In this document: positions 45,936 through 54,348 of the stretch, piece after piece
How the letters are laid out: each line of letters begins with the position of its first letter
Numbering within the stretch: position 1 is the first letter of the stretch
Source of the DNA: Streptomyces violaceusniger Tu 4113
GTDB taxonomy: Bacteria; Actinomycetota; Actinomycetes; Streptomycetales; Streptomycetaceae
Length of the DNA stretch: 64,000 nt
Assembly (NCBI RefSeq): GCF_000147815.2
Contig: NC_015957.1
Span: 5,704,001 to 5,768,000 of the forward strand
Reading direction: 5' to 3'
Translations under genes and position numbers: made by a program
The notes under the pieces: model-generated
Databases searched by the model: none
The model's input: only the letters and a program-made list of their open reading frames with translations
What the model was told of the DNA's origin: nothing

Positions 45936-46772
45936 GTGAGCGCGATCAACATCGGACAGGCCGTGGTTCTCGGCGTCGTCGAGGGGGTCACGGAGTTCCT
46001 CCCGGTCTCCTCCACCGGCCACCTCAAGATCACTGAGGGGCTGATGGACATCCCGGTGGACGACAAGTCCGTCGTCGCCTTCACCGCGGTGATCCAGGTC
46101 GGTGCCATCGCCGCCGTCCTGCTGTACTTCTTCCGCGACATCCGGCGCTTCGCCACCGCATGGGGCCGGGGGCTGGTCAACCGCGAGGAGCGGCACCACC
46201 ACGACTACAAGTTCGCCTGGTGGGTCATCTACGCCACGATCCCCATCGTGGTCGTGGGCCTGGCGGCCAAACCGCTGATCGAAGGCCCGCTCGCCTCCCT
46301 GTGGGTGGTGGCCACCTCGCTGATCGTGGGCAGCGGGCTGATGTGGCTGGCCGACCGGATGGGCCGCCACAAGCGCGGGGAGGACGACACCAGCTTCAAG
46401 GACGCGATGCTGGTCGGCTCCTCGCAGATCCTCGCGCTGCTCTTCCCCGGCTTCTCCCGCTCGGGCGCCACGATGTCCACCGGCCTCATCCTCGACCTGG
46501 ACCGCCTGGCCGCCACCCGGCTCTCCTTCTTCCTCGGCATTCCGTCGCTGACCGGCGCCGGTCTCTACGAGCTCAAGGACGCCATGGGCGGTGGCGTGGG
46601 CACGGTGCCGCTCGCGGTGGGCACGGTGGTGTCCTTCGCCGTGGCCTACGCCTCCATCGCCTGGCTGCTGAAGTTCGTCGCCAAGCATTCGTTCAACGCC
46701 TTCGTGATCTACCGGATCGTCATCGGCCTGGCGCTGTTCGGACTGCTCGGCGCGGGCGCCCTCAACGCCTGA
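45936..46772 (+). CDS. uppP: Undecaprenyl-diphosphatase (BacA/UppP)
   Basis: 278-residue membrane phosphatase that recycles the cell-wall carrier lipid and gives bacitracin resistance. Landmarks: VVEGVTEFLPVSSTGHLKIT, and LLFPGFSRSGATMSTGLILD, the two signatures with catalytic Glu, Ser, His and Arg residues. About seven membrane segments. The start is a GTG at 45936, the first codon of the conserved protein (VSAINIGQAVVLG). It is a single gene; streptomycetes often carry more than one copy. Confidence 0.96.
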   Translation: MSAINIGQAVVLGVVEGVTEFLPVSSTGHLKITEGLMDIPVDDKSVVAFTAVIQVGAIAAVLLYFFRDIRRFATAWGRGLVNREERHHHDYKFAWWVIYATIPIVVVGLAAKPLIEGPLASLWVVATSLIVGSGLMWLADRMGRHKRGEDDTSFKDAMLVGSSQILALLFPGFSRSGATMSTGLILDLDRLAATRLSFFLGIPSLTGAGLYELKDAMGGGVGTVPLAVGTVVSFAVAYASIAWLLKFVAKHSFNAFVIYRIVIGLALFGLLGAGALNA

Positions 46773-46885
46773 CGCCGCCACGCCGCTCCCACCCGCCTGA
46801 CACCGTCCCCCAGCCACTGGCCGGATAGTCGACATAGCCGCCCGCCCCGCCGGTGTAGTACGTGCCCGGGTCGCCCGCCGCCAGC

Positions 46886-47164
46886 TCATGGCCCAGGGCG
46901 AACCGGGTGCAGATGGGCGACCGCGTCCTCCTCCAGCACCAGGGCCCGGGCCAGCGCCTCGGTCACCTGCGCCGAGGGATGCCGCTCCCGGCCCTGCTCC
47001 AGCCCTGTGTAGTAGTCGGTGCTCACCCCCGCCAGCAGGACGACCTCCTCGCGGCGCAGCCCCGCCACCCGGCGCCGGCCGGCGGGCCGGATGTTCACGT
47101 CCTCGGGCCGCACCCGTTCACGGCGGGCGCACAGAAAGCGCCCCAGAGGGTTCTCGCTGTCCAT
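46886..47164 (-). pseudogene. Truncated XRE/MmyB-type regulator
   Basis: 92 residues: LGRFLCARRERVRPEDVNIR, then AGLRREEVVLLAGVSTDYYT and LEQGRERHPSAQVTEALARA are the N-terminal HTH of the MmyB-like regulators (normally about 280 residues). The coding similarity ends at AVAHLHPVRPGP, so the ligand-binding domain is lost. Another, unrelated-looking frame follows downstream (46790-46905). It is likely a remnant; an isolated HTH acting as a regulator cannot be excluded. Confidence 0.7.
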
Positions 47165-47250
47165 GAAATCGAGCCTAGACCTGGGAAAGCGGCATCCGGA
47201 GCCCGTAAGGTGGCCGCGCTACTCCTAGTCTGGGCCGGGAGGTGCCGCCC

Positions 47251-48543
47251 ATGGGCGGCGGATCACACGACCGCGGATCACAGAACCAAGGATCACAGGA
47301 CCACGGACCAACGGGCCACGGGCCAACGGGCCACGGAGCACGGGAATTCGGGGAGCGCAGGGTCGACCGGGGGCCGTACGGAGGCGGCTGCCCGGTGCGG
47401 CGGGGGGCCGACGGGATCTGGCAGGTGTCCGGCTACGAGGAGGCCCGCGCCGTCCTGCGCAGCACCGCGACCGTGCAGGCCGGGCTCGGCATCGAGACGG
47501 TGGAGAAGCTGCCGTCCCGGTTCCGGCGGCCGGTGCTCTACCGGGACGGTCCCGAACACCGTGAGGACCGGCGGCAGACCGCCCGGTTCTTCACCCCGCG
47601 CCGGGTCGACGAGCACTACCGCGAGGTCATGGTCCGGGTGGCGGAAGCACAGCTCGACACCATCCGGGACACCGGCCGGGGTGTACTCGCCGATGCGGCC
47701 TTCCATCTGGCGATCGAGGTGGCGAGTGCCGTGATCGGCCTGACGGAGAGCCGGCCCGGGATCCGGAGGCGGCTGGAGAGCTTCTTCCCCGAGAAGTTCG
47801 GCACACCGGGGCTGACCAGCCTGCACGGGATCCGCTGGCTGCTGCGGCAGAACGCCACCTGGCTGCGGATCTACTGGGGCGATGTCCGCCCGGCCGTACG
47901 CGCCCGGCGGCGACGGCGGCGCGACGACCTGATCTCCCATCTGCTGGACGAGGGGTGTTCGGCCGGCGAGATCCTGGGCGAGTGCATCACCTTCGCCGCC
48001 GCGGGCATGGTCACCACCCGGGAGTTCGTCAATGTGGCCGCGTGGCATCTGTTCGGCGACGCCGCCCTGCTGGCGCGGTACCGGGCCGCCGACGAGTCGA
48101 GCCGGATCGCGATCCTGCAGGAGATCCTCCGGCTCGAACCGGTCATCGGCCGGCTCCGCCGTCGTACCACCGCACCGCTCCGACTGCCCGGCGGCGGCCA
48201 GGAGGCGGGCGGCGCGGAGGTGACGGTGCCGGCCGGGGAGCTGGTCGATGTCCTGCTCCACCAGGCCAATCTCGACGGCCGTACGGTGGGCGAGCGGCCG
48301 GAGCGGATCCGTCCGGGCCGCCCGATGGCCGCGGGCGCCGGTGCGCCGGGTCTGTCCTTCGGGGACGGTGCGCACAAATGTCCCGGAGCCGCCATCGCGC
48401 TCCTGGAGACGGATGTCTTCCTCAGCCGGCTGTTCGCCCTGCCCGGCCTCCGTATGACGTCCCCGCCCAGGGTCGGCTTCAAGGACGAGATCGGCAGCTA
48501 TGAGCTGCGCGGCTGCGAGGTCGTGCTCACGGGCCGGACCTGA
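47251..48543 (+). CDS. Atypical cytochrome P450
   Basis: About 430-residue P450. Heme loop LSFGDGAHKCPGAAIAL near residue 367 and K-helix ILQEILRLEP (ExxR) are normal. The I-helix region reads ITFAAAGMVTTREFVNV, where the usual acidic residue before Thr (AGxET) is a Val, so oxygen activation may differ. The N-terminus is a Gly/His-rich tract with repeats of GPTGHG, encoded by short DNA repeats. The ATG at 47251 (MGGGSHD) or one 9 bases earlier starts it. No redox partner is adjacent. It is followed 44 bases later by a serine hydrolase gene. Confidence 0.85.
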   Translation: MGGGSHDRGSQNQGSQDHGPTGHGPTGHGAREFGERRVDRGPYGGGCPVRRGADGIWQVSGYEEARAVLRSTATVQAGLGIETVEKLPSRFRRPVLYRDGPEHREDRRQTARFFTPRRVDEHYREVMVRVAEAQLDTIRDTGRGVLADAAFHLAIEVASAVIGLTESRPGIRRRLESFFPEKFGTPGLTSLHGIRWLLRQNATWLRIYWGDVRPAVRARRRRRRDDLISHLLDEGCSAGEILGECITFAAAGMVTTREFVNVAAWHLFGDAALLARYRAADESSRIAILQEILRLEPVIGRLRRRTTAPLRLPGGGQEAGGAEVTVPAGELVDVLLHQANLDGRTVGERPERIRPGRPMAAGAGAPGLSFGDGAHKCPGAAIALLETDVFLSRLFALPGLRMTSPPRVGFKDEIGSYELRGCEVVLTGRT

Positions 48544-48587
48544 CCGCCACCGGCCCCACCGACCACCCGAGCGTCGGGAGGAATTAC

Positions 48588-49757
48588 ATGACCGAGTGCC
48601 CGGCCCCGATCCAGGGCCACTGCGACCCCCGGTTCGCCGGAGTGCGGGCCGCCTTCGAGGCGAACTTCCGCGAACGCGACGAGCTGGGCGCCGCCGTGGC
48701 CGTGCGGATCGGCTCGGAGACCGTGGTGGATCTGTGGGGCGGCTGGGCCGACGCCGGGCGCACCCGCCCCTGGGAGCGGGACACCCTGGTCAATGTGTGG
48801 TCGACCACCAAGGGGCCGGCGGCGCTGTGTGCCCATGTGCTGGCGGACCGCGGGCTGTTGGACCTGGAGGCGCCGGTGGCCGCGTACTGGCCCGAGTTCG
48901 CCGCGGCGGGCAAGGGCTCGCTGCCGGTGCGGTATCTCCTCTCGCACCGGGCGGGGCTGGCCGGGTTGCGGGAGCCGCACCGCGTGGCGGAGCTGTACGA
49001 CTGGGAGCTGACCACCGCCCGGCTGGCCGCGGCCGAGCCGTGGTGGGAGCCCGGCACCCGTAGCGGCTATCACGCGCTCACCTACGGCTTCCTGATCGGC
49101 GAGGTGATCCGGCGGATCACCGGGCTGCTGCCCGGTGAGTTCCTGCGGCAGGAGGTCACCGGGCCGCTGGGCATCGACTTCACCATCGGTCTTCCGGAGA
49201 AGGAGGACGGCCGGGCCGCCGAGCTGATCGGTCCGCGGGCCGAGCGTCCGGCCGGTGAACAGGCCGCGGCGGGCCTGAAGTTCACGCCGGTCGCCCTGGC
49301 GGCGCTGGGCAATCCGGTGGTCGGCGCCGCCGAGGCCAACAGCCGGGAGTGGCGCGATGCCGAGCTGCCGGCCCTCAACGGCCATGGCACGGCCCGCGCC
49401 ATCGCCGAGCTGTACGGCATCCTCGCCCGCCGCGGTCTGGCCGACGACCGCCGGGTGCTGTCCACGGAGGCCACCGAGCGCGCCCGCGAGGGCCAGGGTT
49501 CCTGCCGGGACCTGGTCCTGGGCGAGGCGCTCGGCCGGGACACGGAGGTGGCGCTCGGGGTGTGGCTGAGCGGTGCGCACGGCTCGTACGGCCCCAACCC
49601 GCGCGCCGTCGGCCATGACGGCTTCGGGGGCTCCTGCGGGCTCGCCGACCCGGAGGCGGAGCTTTCCCTCGGCTATGTGATGAACCGTATGGGCCCGCAC
49701 ATCGTCGACGACCCCCGGAAGATGGCCCTGGTGGAGGCGGCGTACGCGGCGCTGTGA
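48588..49757 (+). CDS. Serine hydrolase of the beta-lactamase (class C/EstB) family
   Basis: 389-residue soluble enzyme. The nucleophile motif is STTKGPAALCAHV (SxxK) near residue 72; a Tyr in SGYHALTYGFLIGEVIRRIT forms the second element; GHDGFGGSCGLADPEAEL contributes the third. No signal peptide, so it is a cytoplasmic esterase or lactamase-like hydrolase rather than a penicillin-inactivating enzyme. An RBS GGGAGG precedes the ATG. It may be co-transcribed with the P450 gene. Confidence 0.9.
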   Translation: MTECPAPIQGHCDPRFAGVRAAFEANFRERDELGAAVAVRIGSETVVDLWGGWADAGRTRPWERDTLVNVWSTTKGPAALCAHVLADRGLLDLEAPVAAYWPEFAAAGKGSLPVRYLLSHRAGLAGLREPHRVAELYDWELTTARLAAAEPWWEPGTRSGYHALTYGFLIGEVIRRITGLLPGEFLRQEVTGPLGIDFTIGLPEKEDGRAAELIGPRAERPAGEQAAAGLKFTPVALAALGNPVVGAAEANSREWRDAELPALNGHGTARAIAELYGILARRGLADDRRVLSTEATERAREGQGSCRDLVLGEALGRDTEVALGVWLSGAHGSYGPNPRAVGHDGFGGSCGLADPEAELSLGYVMNRMGPHIVDDPRKMALVEAAYAAL

Positions 49758-50261
49758 CCGGCGGCGCGGCCCGGCGGCGGCCGGCCCACCCCGCCGTAGC
49801 CGGGCCACCCCGCCCTCCACCGTGGCCGGCTACGCCTCTCGCGAGCGTTTCAGCAGCGCCAGGGAGCAGACGAGGGAGACCGCCACCAGCGCCATCTGGT
49901 AGATCACCACCGGCACGATCGAGCCGCCGGTCGAGCGCAGCAGCCACTCGCCGACCAGGGGTGCCGTACCGCCGATGAGCGCCGAACAAAGCTGGTAGGA
50001 GAGGGAGATACCGGTGTAGCGCACGGAGATCGGGAAGGCGGCGGCGAGCAGTCCGGCCAGGATCGCGTAGTTCATCGCGCCGGTGATGCCCAGCAGACAG
50101 ATGCCGAGCCCCACGACGACCGGCTGGGTCGTCGAGACACAGGCGTACATCACGGGCACCAGAGCGAAGTTGAGGCTCAGCAGGGCCGCCACGGTGCGGC
50201 GCGGGCCGAAGCGGTCGGCCAGCAGCACCCAGCTGGGTGAAGAACTCGTTGACTTTCTCCA

Positions 50262-50400
50262 TCTCCTGAAGGAGGGGGATTCCTACGGCTCGCGCCGTAG
50301 AGGTTCCTGCTTCGTCGCCGACTGCCCGCCCGGAGAACTCCGTTGAGGTCTTACACCGGCTCCACAGGCCGACACCGCACGAACGAGCCGAGTAGTGATC
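50262..50400 (-). ncRNA. Probable omega RNA (reRNA) region at the 3' end of tnpB
   Basis: In this family the guide RNA overlaps the tnpB 3' end and stops at the element's right end. Here the region keeps a perfect stem-loop CTACGGC-TCGC-GCCGTAG at 50283-50300, including the tnpB stop codon, and a terminal CTCC-TGAA-GGAG hairpin. The boundaries are inferred. Confidence 0.5.
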
Positions 50401-51179
50401 TTATGCAGGGTGTCGCGCCGCCGGTCGGCGATGCGGGCGTGAACGCGGGCGACCTTCCGGCGGGCCTTGGCCCGGTTGGCTCCCTCCCTCTTGGCCTTAC
50501 GGGCCAGTTCCCGCTGCGCCTTGGCCAACCGCGCACGGTCGTGCCGCTCGTGGCGAGGGTTGGTGATCTTTTCCCCGGTCGACAGGGTCAGCAGGTGGTC
50601 CAGTCCGGCGTCCACGCCGACCGCCGCGTCCGTGGTGGGGAGTGGCCGCACACCGGGGTCCTCGCACAGCAGGGATACGAACCAGCGTCCGGCCGCATCC
50701 TGGGAGACGGTCACGGTGGACGGTGCGGCCCCCTCTGGGAGGGGGCGGGACCACACGATGGCCAGCGGCTCCGTCATCTTCGCCAGGGTCAGCTTCCCGT
50801 CCTGGAACCGGAACGCGCTGGTGGTGTACTCCGCCGACTTGCGGGACTTCTTGCGCGACTTCAACCGCGGGTACCGGGCCCGCTGGGCGAAGAAGTGGGT
50901 GAACGCTGCCTGAAGGTGGCGCAGGGCCTGTTGCAGCGGGACGGAGGAAACCTCGTTCAGGGAGGCGAGTTCCTCGGTCTTCTTCCACGCGGTGAGCATG
51001 GCCGAGGTCGCGTTGTTGTTCACCCGCTCCTGCCGCAGTGCCCACGCCTGGGTGCGTGCCGCCAGGGCCAGGTTGTAGACCTTCCGCACGCACCCGAACG
51101 TGCGCGACAGCTCGGCCGCCTGCGCATCGGTCGGATGGAAACGGAACTTGAATGCCCGCTTCACGTGCGTGGTCTTCAC
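50283..51179 (-). CDS. tnpB: TnpB with internal deletion of the catalytic core
   Basis: 298 residues, whereas such TnpBs have about 400. The N-terminus is normal (VKRAFKFRFHPTDAQAAELS, RTFGCVRKVYNLALAARTQA). RuvC-I with its Asp is present in AAVGVDAGLDHLLTLSTGEK. The protein then runs to KITTRLVR and jumps directly to AVSACGAGVRPQRSSPGGQS, the normal C-terminal tail. About 110 residues carrying the RuvC-II Glu, the zinc ribbon and the RuvC-III Asp are missing in frame (junction near 50378). It cannot cut DNA, but its RNA- and target-binding parts partly remain. Confidence 0.85.
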   Translation of the reverse strand: MKTTHVKRAFKFRFHPTDAQAAELSRTFGCVRKVYNLALAARTQAWALRQERVNNNATSAMLTAWKKTEELASLNEVSSVPLQQALRHLQAAFTHFFAQRARYPRLKSRKKSRKSAEYTTSAFRFQDGKLTLAKMTEPLAIVWSRPLPEGAAPSTVTVSQDAAGRWFVSLLCEDPGVRPLPTTDAAVGVDAGLDHLLTLSTGEKITNPRHERHDRARLAKAQRELARKAKREGANRAKARRKVARVHARIADRRRDTLHKITTRLVRAVSACGAGVRPQRSSPGGQSATKQEPLRREP

Positions 51180-51827
51180 GTCTCACATGCCAGCGCATCA
51201 GCTTGTGACTCACTGCGGGCAGCCGGGGATGGACACCAGTCCGCCCCGGCAGCGAACCGGCTTTCCTTGCCCAGCTCCGCAGAAGCTCGATACCTCCCCA
51301 CCCTGAAGGGCGGGGTTCCCTCGGAGGAGATCAGATGACCACCGTCACGGCGGAGAAGAGGAACGGAACGCGCCAGCCCCAGGCGTCGAAGTCGTCGTCC
51401 GGAAGCTGGGTGAGCAGCGCGAACATCCCGGTGGCCAGGATCGAGCCGGCCGGTGACCCCAGCTGGGGAAGGCGCCGAACGACAGCGCCTTCCCCTTCGG
51501 CGCGTGTTCGCCGGCGATGAGGACGGCGCCGCCCCATTCGCCGCCGACCGCGATGCCCTGCACCATGCTCAGCAGCACCAGCGCGATGGGCGCGGCGACA
51601 CCGACCTCGTCGTAGCCGGGGAGCAGCCCGATCGAGGTGGTGGCGATGCCCGTCATGAGCAAGGTGGTGACCAGGGTCTTCTTCCGGCCGATCCGGTCCC
51701 CGAGGTGGCCGAAGACGATGCCGCCGATCGGCCGGGCGAGGAATCCGAGCCAGAGGCTGCCGAACGCCTCCAGTGCGTCGGTGGTCTGAACTGAAAACTC
51801 AGAAATCTTTACTGGCGGGGTCCGGTG

Positions 51828-52406
51828 CTACTGGCGGGATCCGGCGCTCAGTCCATCCAGGGTGAGGTCGAGGAGTCGGTCGGCCTGCTCCCGCTGTTCG
51901 GGCTTGCCCGAGGCGAGGGCGATGCCGGTGAGAGCGGCGAACATGTCGGTCGCGCTGATGTCGGACCGGATCACACCGGCCGTGACGGCGGCGTCCATCA
52001 GCCGCGAGAGGGCGTCCTGGATCATCTCGTGGCTCTGGGCGTACGGATTGACGCCCGACGCGACGACACCCCGCAGCGCGTCCGCCATGCCCAGCTTGGC
52101 GTTCGCGTAGTCCATGAAGCGGCCCAGCCACGCGCGCATCGCCTCGCGCGGGGGCAGGGCCGCCAGCAGCTCGGGGGCGGCGTCGCAGAGGCGGGCCAGC
52201 TCATTGCGGTAGGCGGCCTCGATCAGCAGCTCGCGGGTCGGAAAGTTCCGGTAGAGGGTGCCGGCGCCCACGCCCGCCTCCTTGGCGATGCGCTCGAGGT
52301 GGGCGTCCAGCCCCTCCTCGGCGAACACCCGCACCGCGGCGGAGAGGATCTTCTCCCGGTTGCGCTGTGCGTCGGCCCGCAGCGGGCGCCCTGGATCCCT
52401 GACCAT
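51828..52406 (-). CDS. TetR-family repressor
   Basis: 192-residue regulator. The HTH is REKILSAAVRVFAEEGLDAH then LERIAKEAGVGAGTLYRNFP, followed by TRELLIEAAYRNELARLCDA; the C-terminal domain fits the TetR group that controls short-chain dehydrogenase/reductase genes. It is divergent from such an SDR gene, with a perfect palindrome between them. It most likely represses the SDR gene and itself. The ATG at 52406 (MVRDPGRPLRADAQRNREK) is standard for the family. Confidence 0.92.
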   Translation of the reverse strand: MVRDPGRPLRADAQRNREKILSAAVRVFAEEGLDAHLERIAKEAGVGAGTLYRNFPTRELLIEAAYRNELARLCDAAPELLAALPPREAMRAWLGRFMDYANAKLGMADALRGVVASGVNPYAQSHEMIQDALSRLMDAAVTAGVIRSDISATDMFAALTGIALASGKPEQREQADRLLDLTLDGLSAGSRQ

Positions 52407-52432
52407 CGGCGGCTCTCCTCATTCCCCGGTTG

Positions 52433-52456
52433 CTAAGTGGAGGAGCATCCACTTAG
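52433..52456. promoter_or_regulatory. TetR operator CTAAGTGGA-N6-TCCACTTAG
   Basis: A perfect 9-base inverted repeat with a 6-base spacer lies in the gap between the divergent TetR and SDR genes, about 27 bases upstream of the TetR start. Confidence 0.85.
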
Positions 52457-52552
52457 TGTGTGTCGAGTGAAGTGGAGGCGGCTCCGCTTCCCACTGTAGG
52501 CCATCGCCGCCTCCCCCCCCTTTTTCCTGCAATCCCCCTGGAAGGACTCCCC

Positions 52553-53293
52553 ATGATGTCCGGTATCGAAGGCAAGGTCATCGCCATTACGGGCGCGAGC
52601 AGCGGCATCGGCGAGGCCACCGCCCTGCTGCTGGCCGAGCGAGGGGCGAAGGTCGTCCTCGCCGCACGGCGGTCGGACCGCATCGAGGCGCTGGCGGCCC
52701 GGATCACCGAGGCGGGCGGCGAGGCCGTCCCCGTCGTCACGGATGTGAAGCGGCGCGCGGATCTGTCCCGGCTGGTCGCGACGGCACGCGAACGGTACGG
52801 AAAGCTCGATGTGCTGGTCAGCAACGCCGGTATCAGCCCGATCTCCGCCCTCGACGATCTGCGCGTCGAGGACTGGGAGGAGATGGTCGACGTCAACATC
52901 AAGGGCGTGCTGTACGGCATCGCCGCGGCCCTGCCCGTCTTCCGTGAGCAGGGCTTCGGGCATTTCGTCCACACCCTCTCCACCGCCGGGCTGCGCATCG
53001 TCCCGCGGATGTCGGTCTACGCCGGGACCAAGAACGCCGTGCGCGCCATCTCCGAGGGACTGCGACAGGAGGCGGGCGAGTCGCTGCGGGTGACCACCAT
53101 CTCGCCGGGGATCACCGAGACGGAGCTCGCGGATTCCATCACCGACCCGGACGCGAAGAGCCAGATCCAGGACTCCATGACCAAGATCGCGATGCCGCCG
53201 GGCGCCATCGCCCGCGCCATCGCGTTCGCCATCGAACAGCCGGCGGGTGTCGACGTCGGCGAGATCGTGGTCCGCCCCACCGCACAGAGCTGA
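52553..53293 (+). CDS. Short-chain dehydrogenase/reductase
   Basis: 246-residue classical SDR. NAD(P)-binding: VIAITGASSGIGEATALLLA at the start; NAG motif in VLVSNAGISPISAL; catalytic Tyr and Lys in YAGTKNAVRAISEG; Ser in HTLSTAGLRI. The C-terminus ISPGITETELADSITDPDAK is typical of the group controlled by TetR neighbours. Substrate unknown. The ATG follows GGAAGGA. It is divergent from the TetR gene and overlaps the convergent small membrane protein gene at its 3' end. Confidence 0.93.
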   Translation: MMSGIEGKVIAITGASSGIGEATALLLAERGAKVVLAARRSDRIEALAARITEAGGEAVPVVTDVKRRADLSRLVATARERYGKLDVLVSNAGISPISALDDLRVEDWEEMVDVNIKGVLYGIAAALPVFREQGFGHFVHTLSTAGLRIVPRMSVYAGTKNAVRAISEGLRQEAGESLRVTTISPGITETELADSITDPDAKSQIQDSMTKIAMPPGAIARAIAFAIEQPAGVDVGEIVVRPTAQS

Positions 53294-53624
53294 GGCCCGT
53301 GCCCGACGGTGAACCGCCGGGCGTACTGCCGGTGTCGAGCAGCGCGGCATGGACGGCCGTGGTGAGAACCACGGCCGCGAGTGCCCATGAGATCCAGTCG
53401 CCCGGGTCGGGCAGCCACTGGCGTCCGAGCGCGATCGGATAGATGGCCACCGCGTACCCGGCGGGTACGGTGCGCGGCACGATCCCCTTACGGGCGGCGC
53501 CGAGGAATAACAGCGGCGCCAGCAGCCCGGCGGAGAACACCACGCCCACCACCCACAGCATCCGGTGGCGCCGGCCGCTGTACAGAATGGGCCGCGCGGA
53601 TGTTCCGGTGGAATATTCGTTCAC
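53139..53624 (-). CDS. Small membrane protein
   Basis: 161 codons are open, but only the first 105 or so look protein-like: HRMLWVVGVVFSAGLLAPLL, AGYAVAIYPIALG, and ISWALAAVVLTTAVHAALLD are three hydrophobic segments. The Arg-rich tail after DTGSTPGG runs antisense into the SDR gene. The original stop may have been lost. The ATG overlaps the stop of the Zn/HhH protein gene by 4 bases, so the two are coupled. Function not recognised. Confidence 0.6.
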   Translation of the reverse strand: MNEYSTGTSARPILYSGRRHRMLWVVGVVFSAGLLAPLLFLGAARKGIVPRTVPAGYAVAIYPIALGRQWLPDPGDWISWALAAVVLTTAVHAALLDTGSTPGGSPSGTGLSSVRWGGPRSRRRRHPPAVRWRTRWRGRWRPAASRSWSWSPGSGSSRPGR

Positions 53625-54034
53625 GATGGCCTTTCGCTCGGTGCGGAGTGCAGACGATTGAGTGCGTGGTGTGCGCTCACGGTGCCGATGCCCTCCAGAT
53701 CGCGAAGCTGACGCGCGGAGAAACTGGAGAGTAGTTCGAGATTATCGATACCAGCTCTGAGTAATGCATTGGCCAAACGATGTCCGATTCTGTCGTGTCC
53801 GAGGGCATCGAAAAGTTCACCCCCCTCACAGGAACCGCAGCATCGTCCGGACTCGCTCGGCGCCTTTTCCCGAACGCCGCACCCACCGCACATATCGATC
53901 ACCCGGTCATCCCATCGCGCCCTGGACCAGCTCATTTTGACGATGGCTTCGCGGAGCGCACCGATGCTGTCGGCCGCGGAGGAGGAATGCGTGGCGCCAC
54001 AGATGTCACATCGAATGGTGATCGAATGGCTCAT
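53621..54034 (-). CDS. Small zinc-finger/helix-hairpin-helix protein
   Basis: 137 residues. The N-terminal part has CDICGATH, then MCGGCGVREK and GRCCGSCEGG, enough Cys pairs for one or two zinc sites. The C-terminal part ALLRAGIDNLELLSSFSARQ then LRDLEGIGTVSAHHALNRL is a helix-hairpin-helix like the RNA polymerase alpha C-terminal domain, which binds DNA. The combination suggests a nucleic-acid-binding protein. Base usage is lower in GC than the neighbours, and codon 91 (53762-53764) is TTA. The start at 54034 fits the first Cys pair. Not a known family to me. Confidence 0.65.
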   Translation of the reverse strand: MSHSITIRCDICGATHSSSAADSIGALREAIVKMSWSRARWDDRVIDMCGGCGVREKAPSESGRCCGSCEGGELFDALGHDRIGHRLANALLRAGIDNLELLSSFSARQLRDLEGIGTVSAHHALNRLHSAPSERPS

Positions 54035-54348
54035 GTGAGCATGATGGCAGAGCGGCTTCCAACGGGCCTTCCCCGTCATCGCTTTGCGGCCGTTCGGCCA
54101 CCCATCGAGACATGCGTTTCTCACAGCCGCTTGATGACAAATGCGACTGTTACGCCGCCCGGAGTGGTGAAAGCGTGAGCCATCAGTGGACAGCGAAGTG
54201 TCCGGGGGGTCCGCGCGAGCCGTCGTCAGCGGCTTGAATCCCGTCGGTGCGGACGGGGAACGCACCAGCGACAAATCGGGATCCGGCCGAGTGCTGTCAC
54301 CGCGAGCCCCACCGGGCTCTCCTGACCGACAACGGAAACGGCTGGGTG

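Larger units (their letters stand above)
50262..51330 (-). mobile_element. IS200/IS605-type (IS1341 group) TnpB-only element
   Basis: Contains one tnpB gene and no Y1 transposase (tnpA). Near its left end (5' of tnpB) is the hairpin CCCCACCCTGAAGGGCGGGG at 51296-51315; near the right end is CTCCTGAAGGAG at 50263-50274. Subterminal CCTGAAGG hairpins of this kind are normal for the family. It sits inside an MHS transporter pseudogene. It cannot move without a transposase supplied in trans. Confidence 0.82.
49830..51797 (-). pseudogene. MHS-family MFS transporter, decayed and interrupted by a TnpB element
   Basis: Two parts of a metabolite:H+ symporter. The 5' part (51797 down to 51331) has GFLARPIGGIVFGHLGDRIG, then KKTLVTTLLMTGIATTSIGL, GIAVGGEWGGAVLIAGEHAP, and PDDDFDAWGWRVPFLFSAVT. 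The 3' part (50245 to 49830) resumes at WVLLADRFGPRRTVAAL and ends KRSREA. Lesions: the first 60 or so residues are absent; a C is missing in a C-run at about 51465 (frameshift); a TnpB element sits between the halves; and roughly 60-70 residues at the insertion are gone. Non-functional. Confidence 0.85.

Noticed and set aside
46785..46905. Coding-like stretch (minus strand, GTYYTGGAGGYVDYPASGW)
   Set aside because: Short and bounded by no start or family signature. It may be the tail of a lost gene, but I cannot name it.
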